Source: CAYUTA01 sp964447605
GTDB taxonomy: Bacteria > Bacillota > Clostridia > Christensenellales > CAG-138
NCBI GenBank assembly: GCA_964447605.1
Contig: CAYUTA010000011.1
Span: 1-59,980, forward strand
DNA: 59,980 nt
Direction of reading: 5' to 3'
Shown here: piece by piece, positions 16,695 through 24,347 of the stretch
Layout of the letters: every line of letters starts with the position of its first letter
How positions within the stretch are numbered: position 1 is the stretch's first letter
Translations under genes and position numbers: made by a program
Notes under the pieces: generated by a model
Database searches by the model: none
What the model saw: only the letters and a program-made list of their open reading frames with translations
Told to the model about the DNA's origin: nothing

Positions 16695-17654
16695 ATGAAG
16701 CCAAATAAATCTCGTGCAAAGAAAGTGTTGTTCGTTGGGGCAATTTGCCTGTGTTTGACATGCGCGTCGGGCTGTCCGCAACAAGAGGGCTCCTTTGGGC
16801 TGTTTGCCACGCCGACCCCCGCGCCCACGCCTACGCCGACCCCCGCGCCCACGCCCGTTCCGGTCATCGCGCTCGTTGGCGCGGAGGACGCTGCATCATA
16901 TACCGCGCGCGTGGAACACGCCGTTGCCGAAGCCGGGCTCGAGTTCGAGTGCATCGAGGGGGGCATGGCGTCGCTCAACAGCTTTTCACCGGAGGGCGCC
17001 GCAAGCGTGATCGTCTACTGCTCCACAGAGCTGGACGACGCGGCCGCACTCTCTTCACGCTATCCCGTATTCCTCTGTGCGGCGAGCCGCCAAACCGTTC
17101 CGCAGGGCGTTTCCAATCTTTGTTATGACGACGACATGGCGGCGGTCGAAGCGCTTCAGCTTGCGCTCGACCATCCGCCGCATCTTGCACCCGTGCGGAT
17201 GCTCGGGCTGTTTGCTTCAAAGGACGGCAATGCATATGGGATATGGCAAAAAGCCGTGGAAGACGGCTTCGTCATGGAGCGCGGCGTATTGACGCCGGAG
17301 AGCGACAACATCGCCGCCGAGGTCAACGACTGGCTGACCGGCAAACTGAAAGGGCTCTACCCCGGCATGCTGGACTGCATCTATGCTGAAACGGGGGAAT
17401 TGGCCGTTGCCGCGGCTAACGCGCTGCTGGGGCTTGGGCGCGCCGATACGGAGATCTTTGCCGCCGGTACGGACGGCGACGTCGGCGTTTATCTGGAACA
17501 GCATCCTGCCATCGTCGTCAACGCCGTCGGCATGGACGTCGATGAGGCCGCCCGCATCAGCGTGAGCAGCGCCATTGCGCTTTTGACCTCGCGTTCAGTC
17601 ATCGAGCGCTCGCTGACCCCGCAGGTCTTTCCGGTCACGCCCGCCGAACCTTGA
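16695..17654 (+). CDS. Substrate-binding-like lipoprotein (periplasmic-binding-protein fold)
   Basis: A 319-residue protein with a basic N-terminus, a hydrophobic stretch and a lipobox ending ASGC (Cys27), then a Thr/Pro-rich spacer (about 38-55). The rest resembles type I periplasmic-binding or LacI-like folds (VPVIALVGAEDAASY near the start; later AVAAANALLGLGRADTEIFAAGTDG, which looks like the family's sugar-binding hinge region). No permease or ATPase genes are adjacent, so it may be an orphan sensor or binding protein. There is no Shine-Dalgarno site before ATG 16695. It converges with noc and the two reading frames overlap by 20 bp. Confidence 0.75.
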   Translation: MKPNKSRAKKVLFVGAICLCLTCASGCPQQEGSFGLFATPTPAPTPTPTPAPTPVPVIALVGAEDAASYTARVEHAVAEAGLEFECIEGGMASLNSFSPEGAASVIVYCSTELDDAAALSSRYPVFLCAASRQTVPQGVSNLCYDDDMAAVEALQLALDHPPHLAPVRMLGLFASKDGNAYGIWQKAVEDGFVMERGVLTPESDNIAAEVNDWLTGKLKGLYPGMLDCIYAETGELAVAAANALLGLGRADTEIFAAGTDGDVGVYLEQHPAIVVNAVGMDVDEAARISVSSAIALLTSRSVIERSLTPQVFPVTPAEP

Positions 17655-18462
17655 CGAGCATGTCCACCCCGTCCTCAACGTCCATCTGAATCAGCTCCAC
17701 ATGCAGCCCCGTATCGCGCAGCTGCTCCGCGCCGGTCTTTACGGAGTTGACAAACAGCCGATAATCCTTCAGAAGCCGCAGCAGCCGCGGCTTTTTTGGC
17801 GCTTCCTGCGCGGCGACGATCTTTTCAACCAGCCGTTCGGTCTCCTTGACCGTCATGCGCTTTTCGGCAATGCGCTCCACAAGCTCGCCGGCGAGCCGCT
17901 CGTCGTCTAACCGCAGCAGCGCGCGGGCGTGCCGTTCGCTCAGCTCCGCTTCCGACATCCGGCGGCGCAGGTCGGGCGAAAAGTGCAGCAGCCTCAGCTT
18001 GTTGGCAAGAAACGACTGGCTTTTTCCCAATCGGCGCGCAAGCGTCTCCTGCGTCATGTGGTAGGTTTTGAGCACGGCGCGGTAACACTCCGCCTCCTCG
18101 AAAAAATGCAGATCGCGCCGCTGGACGTTTTCGATCAGCGCCATAAGCGCGCTGTCCTCCTCGGCCTCGCACCGCTGCACCACGCAGGGCACCTTCTGCA
18201 TGCCCAGCAGCTTGCACGCGCGCAGCCGCCGCTCGCCGGCAATCAATTCATAGCGCCCGGCCAGGCATCGCACGACCAGCGGCTGAATCAGCCCCGCCTC
18301 CGCAATGGATTGTTTGAGCTCGAGCAGGCTTTCCTCGTCAAAACGCTGACGCGGCTGATACGGATTGGGCCGGATGCAGTCCACCGGCAGGTCGATCAGC
18401 TCCCGCTGCGCGGGCACAGGCCGTTTGAGATATCGCTTTTCAAGTGGCAAACCCGATCGCAT
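17635..18462 (-). CDS. noc: ParB/Noc family DNA-binding CTPase
   Basis: A 275-residue ParB-family protein: N-terminal ParB/Srx domain with RPNPYQPRQRF (31-41), the CTP-binding motif GERRLRA (76-82) and ENVQRRDL (111-118), then the helix-turn-helix near 136-160 (MTQETLARRLGKSQSFLANKLRLL). Noc binds chromosomal sites and the membrane to block division over the nucleoid; its paralogue ParB/Spo0J acts in segregation. No parA is adjacent, which favours Noc, but the specificity residues were not aligned. Start ATG 18462 follows GGGAGG by 11 nt; that ribosome binding site lies within a 9-bp hairpin. Confidence 0.85.
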   Translation of the reverse strand: MRSGLPLEKRYLKRPVPAQRELIDLPVDCIRPNPYQPRQRFDEESLLELKQSIAEAGLIQPLVVRCLAGRYELIAGERRLRACKLLGMQKVPCVVQRCEAEEDSALMALIENVQRRDLHFFEEAECYRAVLKTYHMTQETLARRLGKSQSFLANKLRLLHFSPDLRRRMSEAELSERHARALLRLDDERLAGELVERIAEKRMTVKETERLVEKIVAAQEAPKKPRLLRLLKDYRLFVNSVKTGAEQLRDTGLHVELIQMDVEDGVDMLVKVRRA

Positions 18463-18470
18463 ATGAATAA

Positions 18471-18498
18471 AATCCTCCCTTTTGTGCATGGGAGGATT
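18471..18498 (-). promoter_or_regulatory. Hairpin sequestering the noc ribosome binding site
   Basis: In the noc mRNA AAUCCUCCC (18498-18490) can pair perfectly with GGGAGGAUU (18479-18471) around a 10-nt loop. The second arm contains the noc Shine-Dalgarno GGGAGG, and the first arm is a full anti-Shine-Dalgarno. An in-frame upstream ATG lies in the loop. Confidence 0.6.
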
Positions 18499-18630
18499 CG
18501 TGCTTTGACGCCCGCGTTCCTGCACGCATGACAAACGTCGTGACAATGCGGCAGGATAAGCGGCGTTTTGCGAGACGGATGTTCGATGATCAAAAACCTG
18601 CCCCTTGCCTTTTGAACGCCCTGATTCAGC

Positions 18631-20088
18631 CTAATTCACGTTCCGCTTCCACATCCTGGGCGAAAGCAGCACCAGCATGGGGAATATCTCCAGCCTGCCA
18701 AAGAGCATGTTGAGCGTCAGAAGCGCCTTGGAAAACGGGGAAAACTTCGCATAATTCTCGATCGGTCCGACCAGTCCGATACCGGGGCCGATGTTGTTAA
18801 AGCAGGCCAGCTCCGCCGAAACATTGGTTGCAAAGTCGAACCCGTCCAGCGACAGCAGCAGCACCGATGCAATGATAATCACCGCGTACATCATAAAGTA
18901 CGCCAGCGTATTGCGCAGCGTGCCCGGTTCCACCGGCCTGCCTTCGAGGCGCACCACGCCGATGGCGCGCGGGTGGATCAGGTGCCGCACCTCCTGCGCG
19001 AAGGTTTTCAGCAGCAGGATGACCCGGCTGACCTTGAGACCGCCGCCCGTGGAGCCCGCGCACGCGCCGATCACCATCAAAACCACCAGAAGCGTCTGGG
19101 TAAACTGCGGCCATTCGTTTGCAAAATCCACCGTTCCATAACCCGTTGTCGTCATGATCGAACTGACCTGAAACAGCGCGTAGCGAATGGACGCGCCCGC
19201 GTTTTGGTAGATCGAGTACACGTTCCACGCCACAAGCGCGGTGCTTAACGCCACAATGATACCGTACCAGCGCAGCTCCTCGCTTTTGGCCGCCTCCCTG
19301 ATCCGGCGGATGATGATCAGATAATACAGGTTAAAGTTAACCCCGAACAGCAGCATAAAGATGCTTAACACGATTTCGATATACGCGCTGCCATAATAGG
19401 CGATGCCCGCGGTTTTTACTGAAAAGCCGCCCGTACCGGCCGCGCCGAACGCGTGGCAAACCGAATCGAACAGCGGCATCCCGCCCAGCAGCAGCAAACC
19501 GACCAGCACGACCGTCATCACCGAATACACGCCATAAAGAATTTTTGCCGTGTCCCGCATGCGCGGCACAAGCTTGCCGACCACCGGGCCGGGCACCTCC
19601 GCGCGCATCAGGTGCAGGGAACGGTCCTCGGAAAGCGGCACGATGGCCAGCACGAACACCAGCACGCCCATTCCGCCGATCCAGTGCGAAAAGCTGCGCC
19701 AGAACAGCAGGCTCTTCGGCAGCGCCTCCGGGTCCTGCAGGATGGTCGCCCCGGTGGTCGTAAAGCCGGAAACAATCTCAAAGATACAGTCCACAATGTT
19801 GGAAAACTGCGCTTCCCCGCTCAGATAAAACGGCAGCGCGCCGATCAGCGAGAGTGCGACCCATGCCAGCGCGACGATCACAAGGCCGTCGCGCGCGTAG
19901 ATGGCGCTGTTATGCGGGCGCTTCGCCCCGAATAGCGCGCCGAGCAGCAGCAACAGCAGCACCGGCGGGGCAAACGCCAGCGTGGTCTGCTCCCCATAGA
20001 TCAGCCCTACAAGGATGCTCGGCAACATCAGCACAGCCTCGGCCAGCAGCGTGCGGCCGAGCACGAATACGATCATGCGTCGGTTCAT
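18631..20088 (-). CDS. trkH: TrkH/KtrB-type potassium uptake channel subunit
   Basis: A 485-residue membrane protein with the four pore repeats of the TrkH/TrkG/KtrB superfamily, whose selectivity-filter loops are visible as SGFTTTGATI, AAGTGGFSVKT, TTTGYGTVDF and NNIGPGIG. It forms the potassium (or sodium) conducting pore and works with the cytoplasmic RCK protein TrkA. ATG 20088 is 6 nt after the trkA stop, and the GAGGAG ribosome binding site lies within the end of trkA. The length is normal for TrkH. Confidence 0.95.
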   Translation of the reverse strand: MNRRMIVFVLGRTLLAEAVLMLPSILVGLIYGEQTTLAFAPPVLLLLLLGALFGAKRPHNSAIYARDGLVIVALAWVALSLIGALPFYLSGEAQFSNIVDCIFEIVSGFTTTGATILQDPEALPKSLLFWRSFSHWIGGMGVLVFVLAIVPLSEDRSLHLMRAEVPGPVVGKLVPRMRDTAKILYGVYSVMTVVLVGLLLLGGMPLFDSVCHAFGAAGTGGFSVKTAGIAYYGSAYIEIVLSIFMLLFGVNFNLYYLIIIRRIREAAKSEELRWYGIIVALSTALVAWNVYSIYQNAGASIRYALFQVSSIMTTTGYGTVDFANEWPQFTQTLLVVLMVIGACAGSTGGGLKVSRVILLLKTFAQEVRHLIHPRAIGVVRLEGRPVEPGTLRNTLAYFMMYAVIIIASVLLLSLDGFDFATNVSAELACFNNIGPGIGLVGPIENYAKFSPFSKALLTLNMLFGRLEIFPMLVLLSPRMWKRNVN

Positions 20089-20094
20089 GTCCCG

Positions 20095-21459
20095 CTACTC
20101 CTCGATGATATCGGCAAGCTCATTGAGCCGCTGGTCGGCGCTGACCACCAGCACGCTGTCCCGCACGCGGATACAGTCCGCGCCGCCCGGGATAATGGTC
20201 TTGCCCTTGCGCACAATGCAGGCGATCAGGGTGTTTTTCTTCAAATGCAGCTCCCGCAGCGGAACGTCCAGATATTCGCCCCCGACGCGTGCATAAAATT
20301 CCAGCACCTCCACGCGGCCGCCGACGATTTTGTACAGCGACTGCACATCGCCGCCGGACTGTCCCGCGTCGAGCGCGCGCACGTAGCGCAGGATGCTGTT
20401 GGCCGTAATGAGCTTGGGGGAAATGATGCTCTCCAGTCCGCTGTTTTTGATCAGGGCCACGAGGTTGCTGCTGTTGACCTTGGTGATGACCTTGCCCACA
20501 TGCAGGTGGTGCGCATAGAGCGCCGAAAGGATGTTGCCCTCGTCGAGGCCGGTGAGCGCCACGAACGCGTCGTGCTTTTCGATTCCTTCTTCCATCAGAA
20601 GCTCATGGTCGGACGCGTCTCCGTGCAACACCACCGCCTTTGGCAGCCGCGCGCCAAGCTCGGCCGCGCAGTCAAAGTCGCGCTCGATGATCTTGACCTC
20701 CACGCCCTCGCGCAGAAGCGTTTCGCTTAAATAATACGTGATGCGCCCGCCGCCGGCAATCAGCACGCTGCGCGCGCGGTTGACCAGCAACCGAAGCCTT
20801 TTAAACATGCGCGCCATCTCGCTGTGGTCGCCTGTAATATACAAAACGTCACCGCTTTGTATGACAAAATCTCCCGATGGGATGGCAACCTCATCGTCGC
20901 GCTCTACCGCGCAGATAAGCACCTTTGCGCCGATACGCTGCGGCAGGTCGGCAAGGCGCATGTTCCCGAGCATGCAGTCGCCCTCCGGCACGCGGCAGGA
21001 AACCAGCTCCACGCGCCCGCGGGCAAACAGCTCCACCTTTGTTGCCGAGGGGAACCTCAGAATGCGGGCAATCTCGCCGGCCGCGGCGCGCTCAGGATTG
21101 ATGGCCATCGAAAGGCCCAGATCCTCCTTGAGCGCATAGAGCTGCTCGGAGTACTCGGGGTTACGCACGCGTGCGACGGTATGCTTTGCCCCCAGCTTAT
21201 GCGCGGCCAGGCAACAGAGCATGTTGACCTCGTCCGAAGCCGTTACGGCAATCAGCAGGTCGCAGTTTGCAATATCCACCGATTGCAGGACGGAATAGGT
21301 TGCGCCGTTACCCACGTACCCGATGATGTCGAGCGTATTGCCAAGCTGCTCCACAACGCGCTCGTTTTTATCGATCACGGTAATATCATGACCCTCGTCA
21401 AGCAGTTGCTCGGCCAGCAGTCCGCCTACCTTGCCGCCGCCGACGATTATAATGTTCAT
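20095..21459 (-). CDS. trkA: TrkA, potassium uptake regulatory subunit with two RCK modules
   Basis: A 454-residue cytoplasmic protein with two RCK_N-RCK_C modules. The first nucleotide-binding fold begins at residue 3 (IIIVGGGKVGG) and the second near 233 (VLIAGGGRITYYL); each is followed by an RCK_C domain, the place where c-di-AMP binds in some Firmicutes homologues. It gates TrkH in response to NAD(H)/ATP. GGGGGA precedes ATG 21459. The pair is transcribed as trkA-trkH. The window also encodes GdpP, the c-di-AMP phosphodiesterase. Confidence 0.95.
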   Translation of the reverse strand: MNIIIVGGGKVGGLLAEQLLDEGHDITVIDKNERVVEQLGNTLDIIGYVGNGATYSVLQSVDIANCDLLIAVTASDEVNMLCCLAAHKLGAKHTVARVRNPEYSEQLYALKEDLGLSMAINPERAAAGEIARILRFPSATKVELFARGRVELVSCRVPEGDCMLGNMRLADLPQRIGAKVLICAVERDDEVAIPSGDFVIQSGDVLYITGDHSEMARMFKRLRLLVNRARSVLIAGGGRITYYLSETLLREGVEVKIIERDFDCAAELGARLPKAVVLHGDASDHELLMEEGIEKHDAFVALTGLDEGNILSALYAHHLHVGKVITKVNSSNLVALIKNSGLESIISPKLITANSILRYVRALDAGQSGGDVQSLYKIVGGRVEVLEFYARVGGEYLDVPLRELHLKKNTLIACIVRKGKTIIPGGADCIRVRDSVLVVSADQRLNELADIIEE

Positions 21460-21503
21460 TTGCCGCTTCCCCCAGAACGATAATACGGTCTACCCCGTGT
21501 CAG

Positions 21504-21531
21504 ACCGTCAAAAACCACGTTTTTTGACGGT
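21504..21531. repeat. Perfect 11-bp inverted repeat upstream of trkA
   Basis: ACCGTCAAAAA (21504-21514) and TTTTTGACGGT (21521-21531) separated by 6 nt. It lies about 45 bp upstream of the trkA start, in promoter territory, and could be an operator or a bidirectional terminator-like hairpin. Confidence 0.6.
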
Positions 21532-21828
21532 GGCGCGCGAGTTGCGCGATTGTTTCATGCGGCTACACCCTCAAACGGCCGCGCCCTTGTCGGCCTTGCC
21601 GCATGCAGGGCGTCAAAATCCATCGCGCATGCCGCTGTTTTTAACGGATTCCATGCCCGTTCCCGCATCGTTTCGTTGCGGAACCGGCAGGCCCGCCCGC
21701 TTGCATACCATCTGCCTGCGCCCAATCGCAAAATGCGAAAATCGTCGGCGCAAACCGGTTTTTATGAGCGCCGCCATGCCTACTTTATCATCCGCGGCAA
21801 AAACTTGCAACAAATCGTTGATAAAACG

Positions 21829-21857
21829 TTGGTTTTTCGTAACTTCAGCGTTACAAT
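21829..21857 (+). promoter_or_regulatory. Promoter of the epimerase gene at 21903
   Basis: TTGGTT (21829-21834), 17-nt spacer, TACAAT (21852-21857), giving a leader of about 40 nt. Confidence 0.5.
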
Positions 21858-21902
21858 CATAAGATAGAATAATCATAACACAAAGAAAGTGAGGCAATCG
21901 AA

Positions 21903-22973
21903 ATGCAACGCATCTACGTGATTACGGGAATTGGGGGGCACCTTGGCAATACCATCGCACGCGAGTTGCTCAACAGCGGTGCGACGGTACGTGGTTTTGC
22001 ACGTCCCGGCGAGGACGTCACCATGCTCTACGGCGATGCCGTATCGATTGTCCGCGGGGATGTCCGCGATATCGAATCGCTTGAGCCGCTGTTTTACGGC
22101 ATCGAGCGCGACGACGAGGTCTTTTTCATCCATTGCGCGGGCATCGTGTCGATTGCAAGCAAATACGATCAGACCGTTGTGGATGTCAATGTCAACGGCA
22201 CGGCCAATGTGGTGGAGCTGTGCAAGCGCCATCACGTCAAAAAGCTGGTGTATATCAGCAGCGTGCACGCCCTGCCGGAACTGCCCGATCATGCGATCAT
22301 GCAGGAGGTCAGCAAGTTCCGCCCGGACAGCGTGACCGGCCTGTACGCCAAAACCAAGGCCGCCGCCACGCAGATTGTGCTCGACGCCGTAAACGACGGG
22401 CTTGACGCAACCGTTATCCATCCCTCGGGCATCATCGGCCCCAACGACTACGGCAACGGCCATCTGACACAGATGATCATCGACTATCTCAACGGTACGT
22501 TGACCGCCGGCGTGGACGGAGGCTATGATTTTGTGGACGTGCGCGACGTGGCAAACGGAGTCATCGCCGCCACCGAGCGGGGTAAAAAGGGAGAATGTTA
22601 CATCCTCAGCAACCGCTATGTCGCCGTTCCCGAGTTGCTCAATACGCTCAGCCGCATAACCGGCGGGCGCAAAATCCATACCTTCCTGCCGATCTGGTTC
22701 GCCAAGCTGACCGCGCCGCTTGCAGAACTGTACTATAAAATCCGCAATGAGTCGCCGCTGTTTACCCGCTATTCGCTCGACGTGCTTACCAGCAACGCGC
22801 GCTTTACATGTGCAAAGGCCAAGCGCGACCTCGGTTATAAGGTGCGCGATATCAGCGTGACGCTGCGGGATACGGTTACGTTTTTGATGCATGAGCGCAA
22901 AAATCTGTTCAAAAAGCGGCGCGCTACGGCCAAAGCGTCCAGAACGGGCGCCAATGCCGCCGGCGTTTCTTAA
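21903..22973 (+). CDS. NAD-dependent epimerase/dehydratase, extended SDR (dihydroflavonol reductase-like)
   Basis: A 356-residue protein with the dinucleotide-binding loop TGIGGHLG (8-15), HCAGIVS, the catalytic YISS and YAKTK (Tyr-x-x-x-Lys) motifs, and HPSGIIGPNDYG, typical of the extended SDR subgroup that includes dihydroflavonol reductase-like and HpnA-like proteins. A basic tail closes the protein (KKRRATAKASR). ATG 21903 has AAGTGAGG upstream. The substrate cannot be told; Clostridia often carry several such reductases. A palindrome carrying an IS remnant lies 42 bp after its stop. Confidence 0.85.
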   Translation: MQRIYVITGIGGHLGNTIARELLNSGATVRGFARPGEDVTMLYGDAVSIVRGDVRDIESLEPLFYGIERDDEVFFIHCAGIVSIASKYDQTVVDVNVNGTANVVELCKRHHVKKLVYISSVHALPELPDHAIMQEVSKFRPDSVTGLYAKTKAAATQIVLDAVNDGLDATVIHPSGIIGPNDYGNGHLTQMIIDYLNGTLTAGVDGGYDFVDVRDVANGVIAATERGKKGECYILSNRYVAVPELLNTLSRITGGRKIHTFLPIWFAKLTAPLAELYYKIRNESPLFTRYSLDVLTSNARFTCAKAKRDLGYKVRDISVTLRDTVTFLMHERKNLFKKRRATAKASRTGANAAGVS

Positions 22974-23031
22974 CGCGATCCCGACCTATCGACAGCAACG
23001 ATATTCCTTTCAGTCAAGACCACCCGTTTGC

Positions 23032-24060
23032 TGAACTGAACCCCGTGGAGTGGACAGAGCAAAAGACGCCCTGTCATAAGGAATAAGGATCAGATAAACT
23101 GACGACGCAACTCAAGCGGCGTCAGTTTTGTTTTGAGCTGTATACGTTCATTATTGTAGAAGGATATGAAGCTGTCAATGTCCATTTGCGCTTCATGGAT
23201 GGATTTTGGCTTGTGTCTGCGGAGACATTCGGCCTTAAGAATACCAAAGAAGTTTTCCGCCATAGCATTGTCATAGCAATTTCCGCGTCTTGACATGGAG
23301 GGCGTAATGTCATACTCTCGTGTCAGGGTGAACTATGCTTGGGAAGTGTACTGAAACCCTTGGTCGCCGTGGAGCTGTAACTCCGCAGCGACCGGCTCTT
23401 TCCTCATGGCTTCGCGGATGGTTTTGAGCGCCAGATTTATCGATTGTTCTATGCCGGTCTTGTAAGCGATAATACTGTTGTCGAATAGAGCCCGAATCAT
23501 CGACAGATACAACGTTCCTTGCGGTGTGATCACATAAGAAATATCCGTGACCCATTTTTCGTTCGGTCGGCTTGCCGTGAAGTTGCGGTTCAGCAGGTTG
23601 GGATAACGGTGTAGCTGCTCCTGCATCTGTCGGTATTTGCGTCGACGTCTAACCTCAGAGAGCAAACCATACTTCTCCATGAGCCGGTATACCTTTTTGT
23701 GGTTTACATGGAAACCTTGCTTTTCAAGCCAAAACCCGACTCGCCGATAGCCATAGGTCTTGTCCGTCTTTTCATGGCACTTGCGAATTCTCTGTATCCT
23801 TGGTCTGCCTCTTTGTGCAGGAACGATTGGTATCTCCCGCTGGTTCCTTCGGTTTCGTCTAACAAGTTCTTTAATCTGAGCTTTTGTGTAGCCGAGTTCC
23901 TCGGCTACCATTCTGTGAGAATATCCTTCCTTCTCAAGCTCTAATACCTTAGATAAAATCTCTTCTCCAAATTGTTTTCCCATACAAATAACCTCCCGTC
24001 GTTTTTATCCTACGACAGGAGGTCGTTTTTCTCTCTGTCCGCTCCACGGGGTTCAGTTCA
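23032..24060 (-). mobile_element. Decayed IS3-family insertion sequence, 1029 bp
   Basis: It is bounded by 28-bp terminal inverted repeats (23032-23059 and 24033-24060) that begin TGAACTGAACCCC and differ at one base, and flanked by the 4-bp direct repeat TTGC, fitting an IS3-family target duplication. It encodes one IS150-like transposase frame on the minus strand. At 1029 bp it is shorter than the usual 1.2-1.5 kb because part of the orfA/orfB junction is missing. Confidence 0.9.
23090..23983 (-). pseudogene. IS3-family (IS150-like) transposase, internally deleted and interrupted by an amber stop
   Basis: The frame starts at ATG 23983 after GGGAGG. Residues 1-55 are the OrfA helix-turn-helix (EEILSKVLELEKEGYSHRMV, AEELGYTKAQIKELV), and at about residue 60 the sequence jumps directly into OrfB (CHEKTDKTYGYRRVGFWLEKQ), so the OrfA leucine zipper and the start of OrfB are lost. 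The DDE residues are WVTDISY, HGDQGFQYTS and NAMAENFFG. A TAG (23335-23333) replaces the tyrosine expected after YTSQA, before the catalytic Glu; reading continues in the same frame to the TGA at 23090. The enzyme should be inactive. Confidence 0.9.
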
Positions 24061-24077
24061 TTGCACGGGTGGTCTTG

Positions 24078-24347
24078 GTTCAGTCTGTCAAAAAATCCAA
24101 GGCAGCCTTCCGGAGGTTCGTTCCGGCTCCGCCGGAGATTTGCCGGTGGAACGGACGCCCGGTTTGGGCGATTGCCCTGTGCATGTTGCCCAACGATAGC
24201 CCGCAGGGCGAAAGGAAGGAAGCGGTCGCTCGTCAAAAAACAGATTTTTAACGGCTTGAGAGGGCGGCTTAAAGGCCGCCCTGACGCCGCTCGCCATCCG
24301 TATCCGCAATTCGGGGGCGGATGGGTTTCTCTCCCGCCTGTTCCTTG
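24078..24347. other. Gene-free stretch between the IS palindrome and the LCP gene
   Basis: A hairpin with 8-bp arms AGGGCGGC (24261-24268) and GCCGCCCT (24275-24282) lies about 65 bp beyond the LCP stop and may end its transcript, although the T-rich stretch comes only some 10-25 nt later on the minus strand. No gene is seen. Confidence 0.45.

Larger units (their letters stand above)
21460..21902. other. 443-bp divergent intergenic region between trkA and the epimerase gene
   Basis: It holds the 11-bp inverted repeat at 21504-21531 on the trkA side and a promoter at 21829-21857 on the epimerase side. The middle (about 21535-21825) shows no gene; open frames there lack ribosome binding sites. 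Confidence 0.5.
23015..24077. repeat. 13-bp-arm palindrome split by an IS element
   Basis: The left arm CAAGACCACCCGT (23015-23027) and right arm ACGGGTGGTCTTG (24065-24077) are perfect reverse complements. Between each arm and the IS lies TTGC (23028-23031 and 24061-24064). Removing the IS and one TTGC restores a single 13-bp-stem hairpin with a TTGC loop, so the IS landed in the loop and duplicated it. Confidence 0.85.

Noticed and set aside
23090..23296. Separate 68-residue gene
   Set aside because: It is the same frame as the transposase, continued after the amber codon; it is the C-terminal part of the broken transposase.
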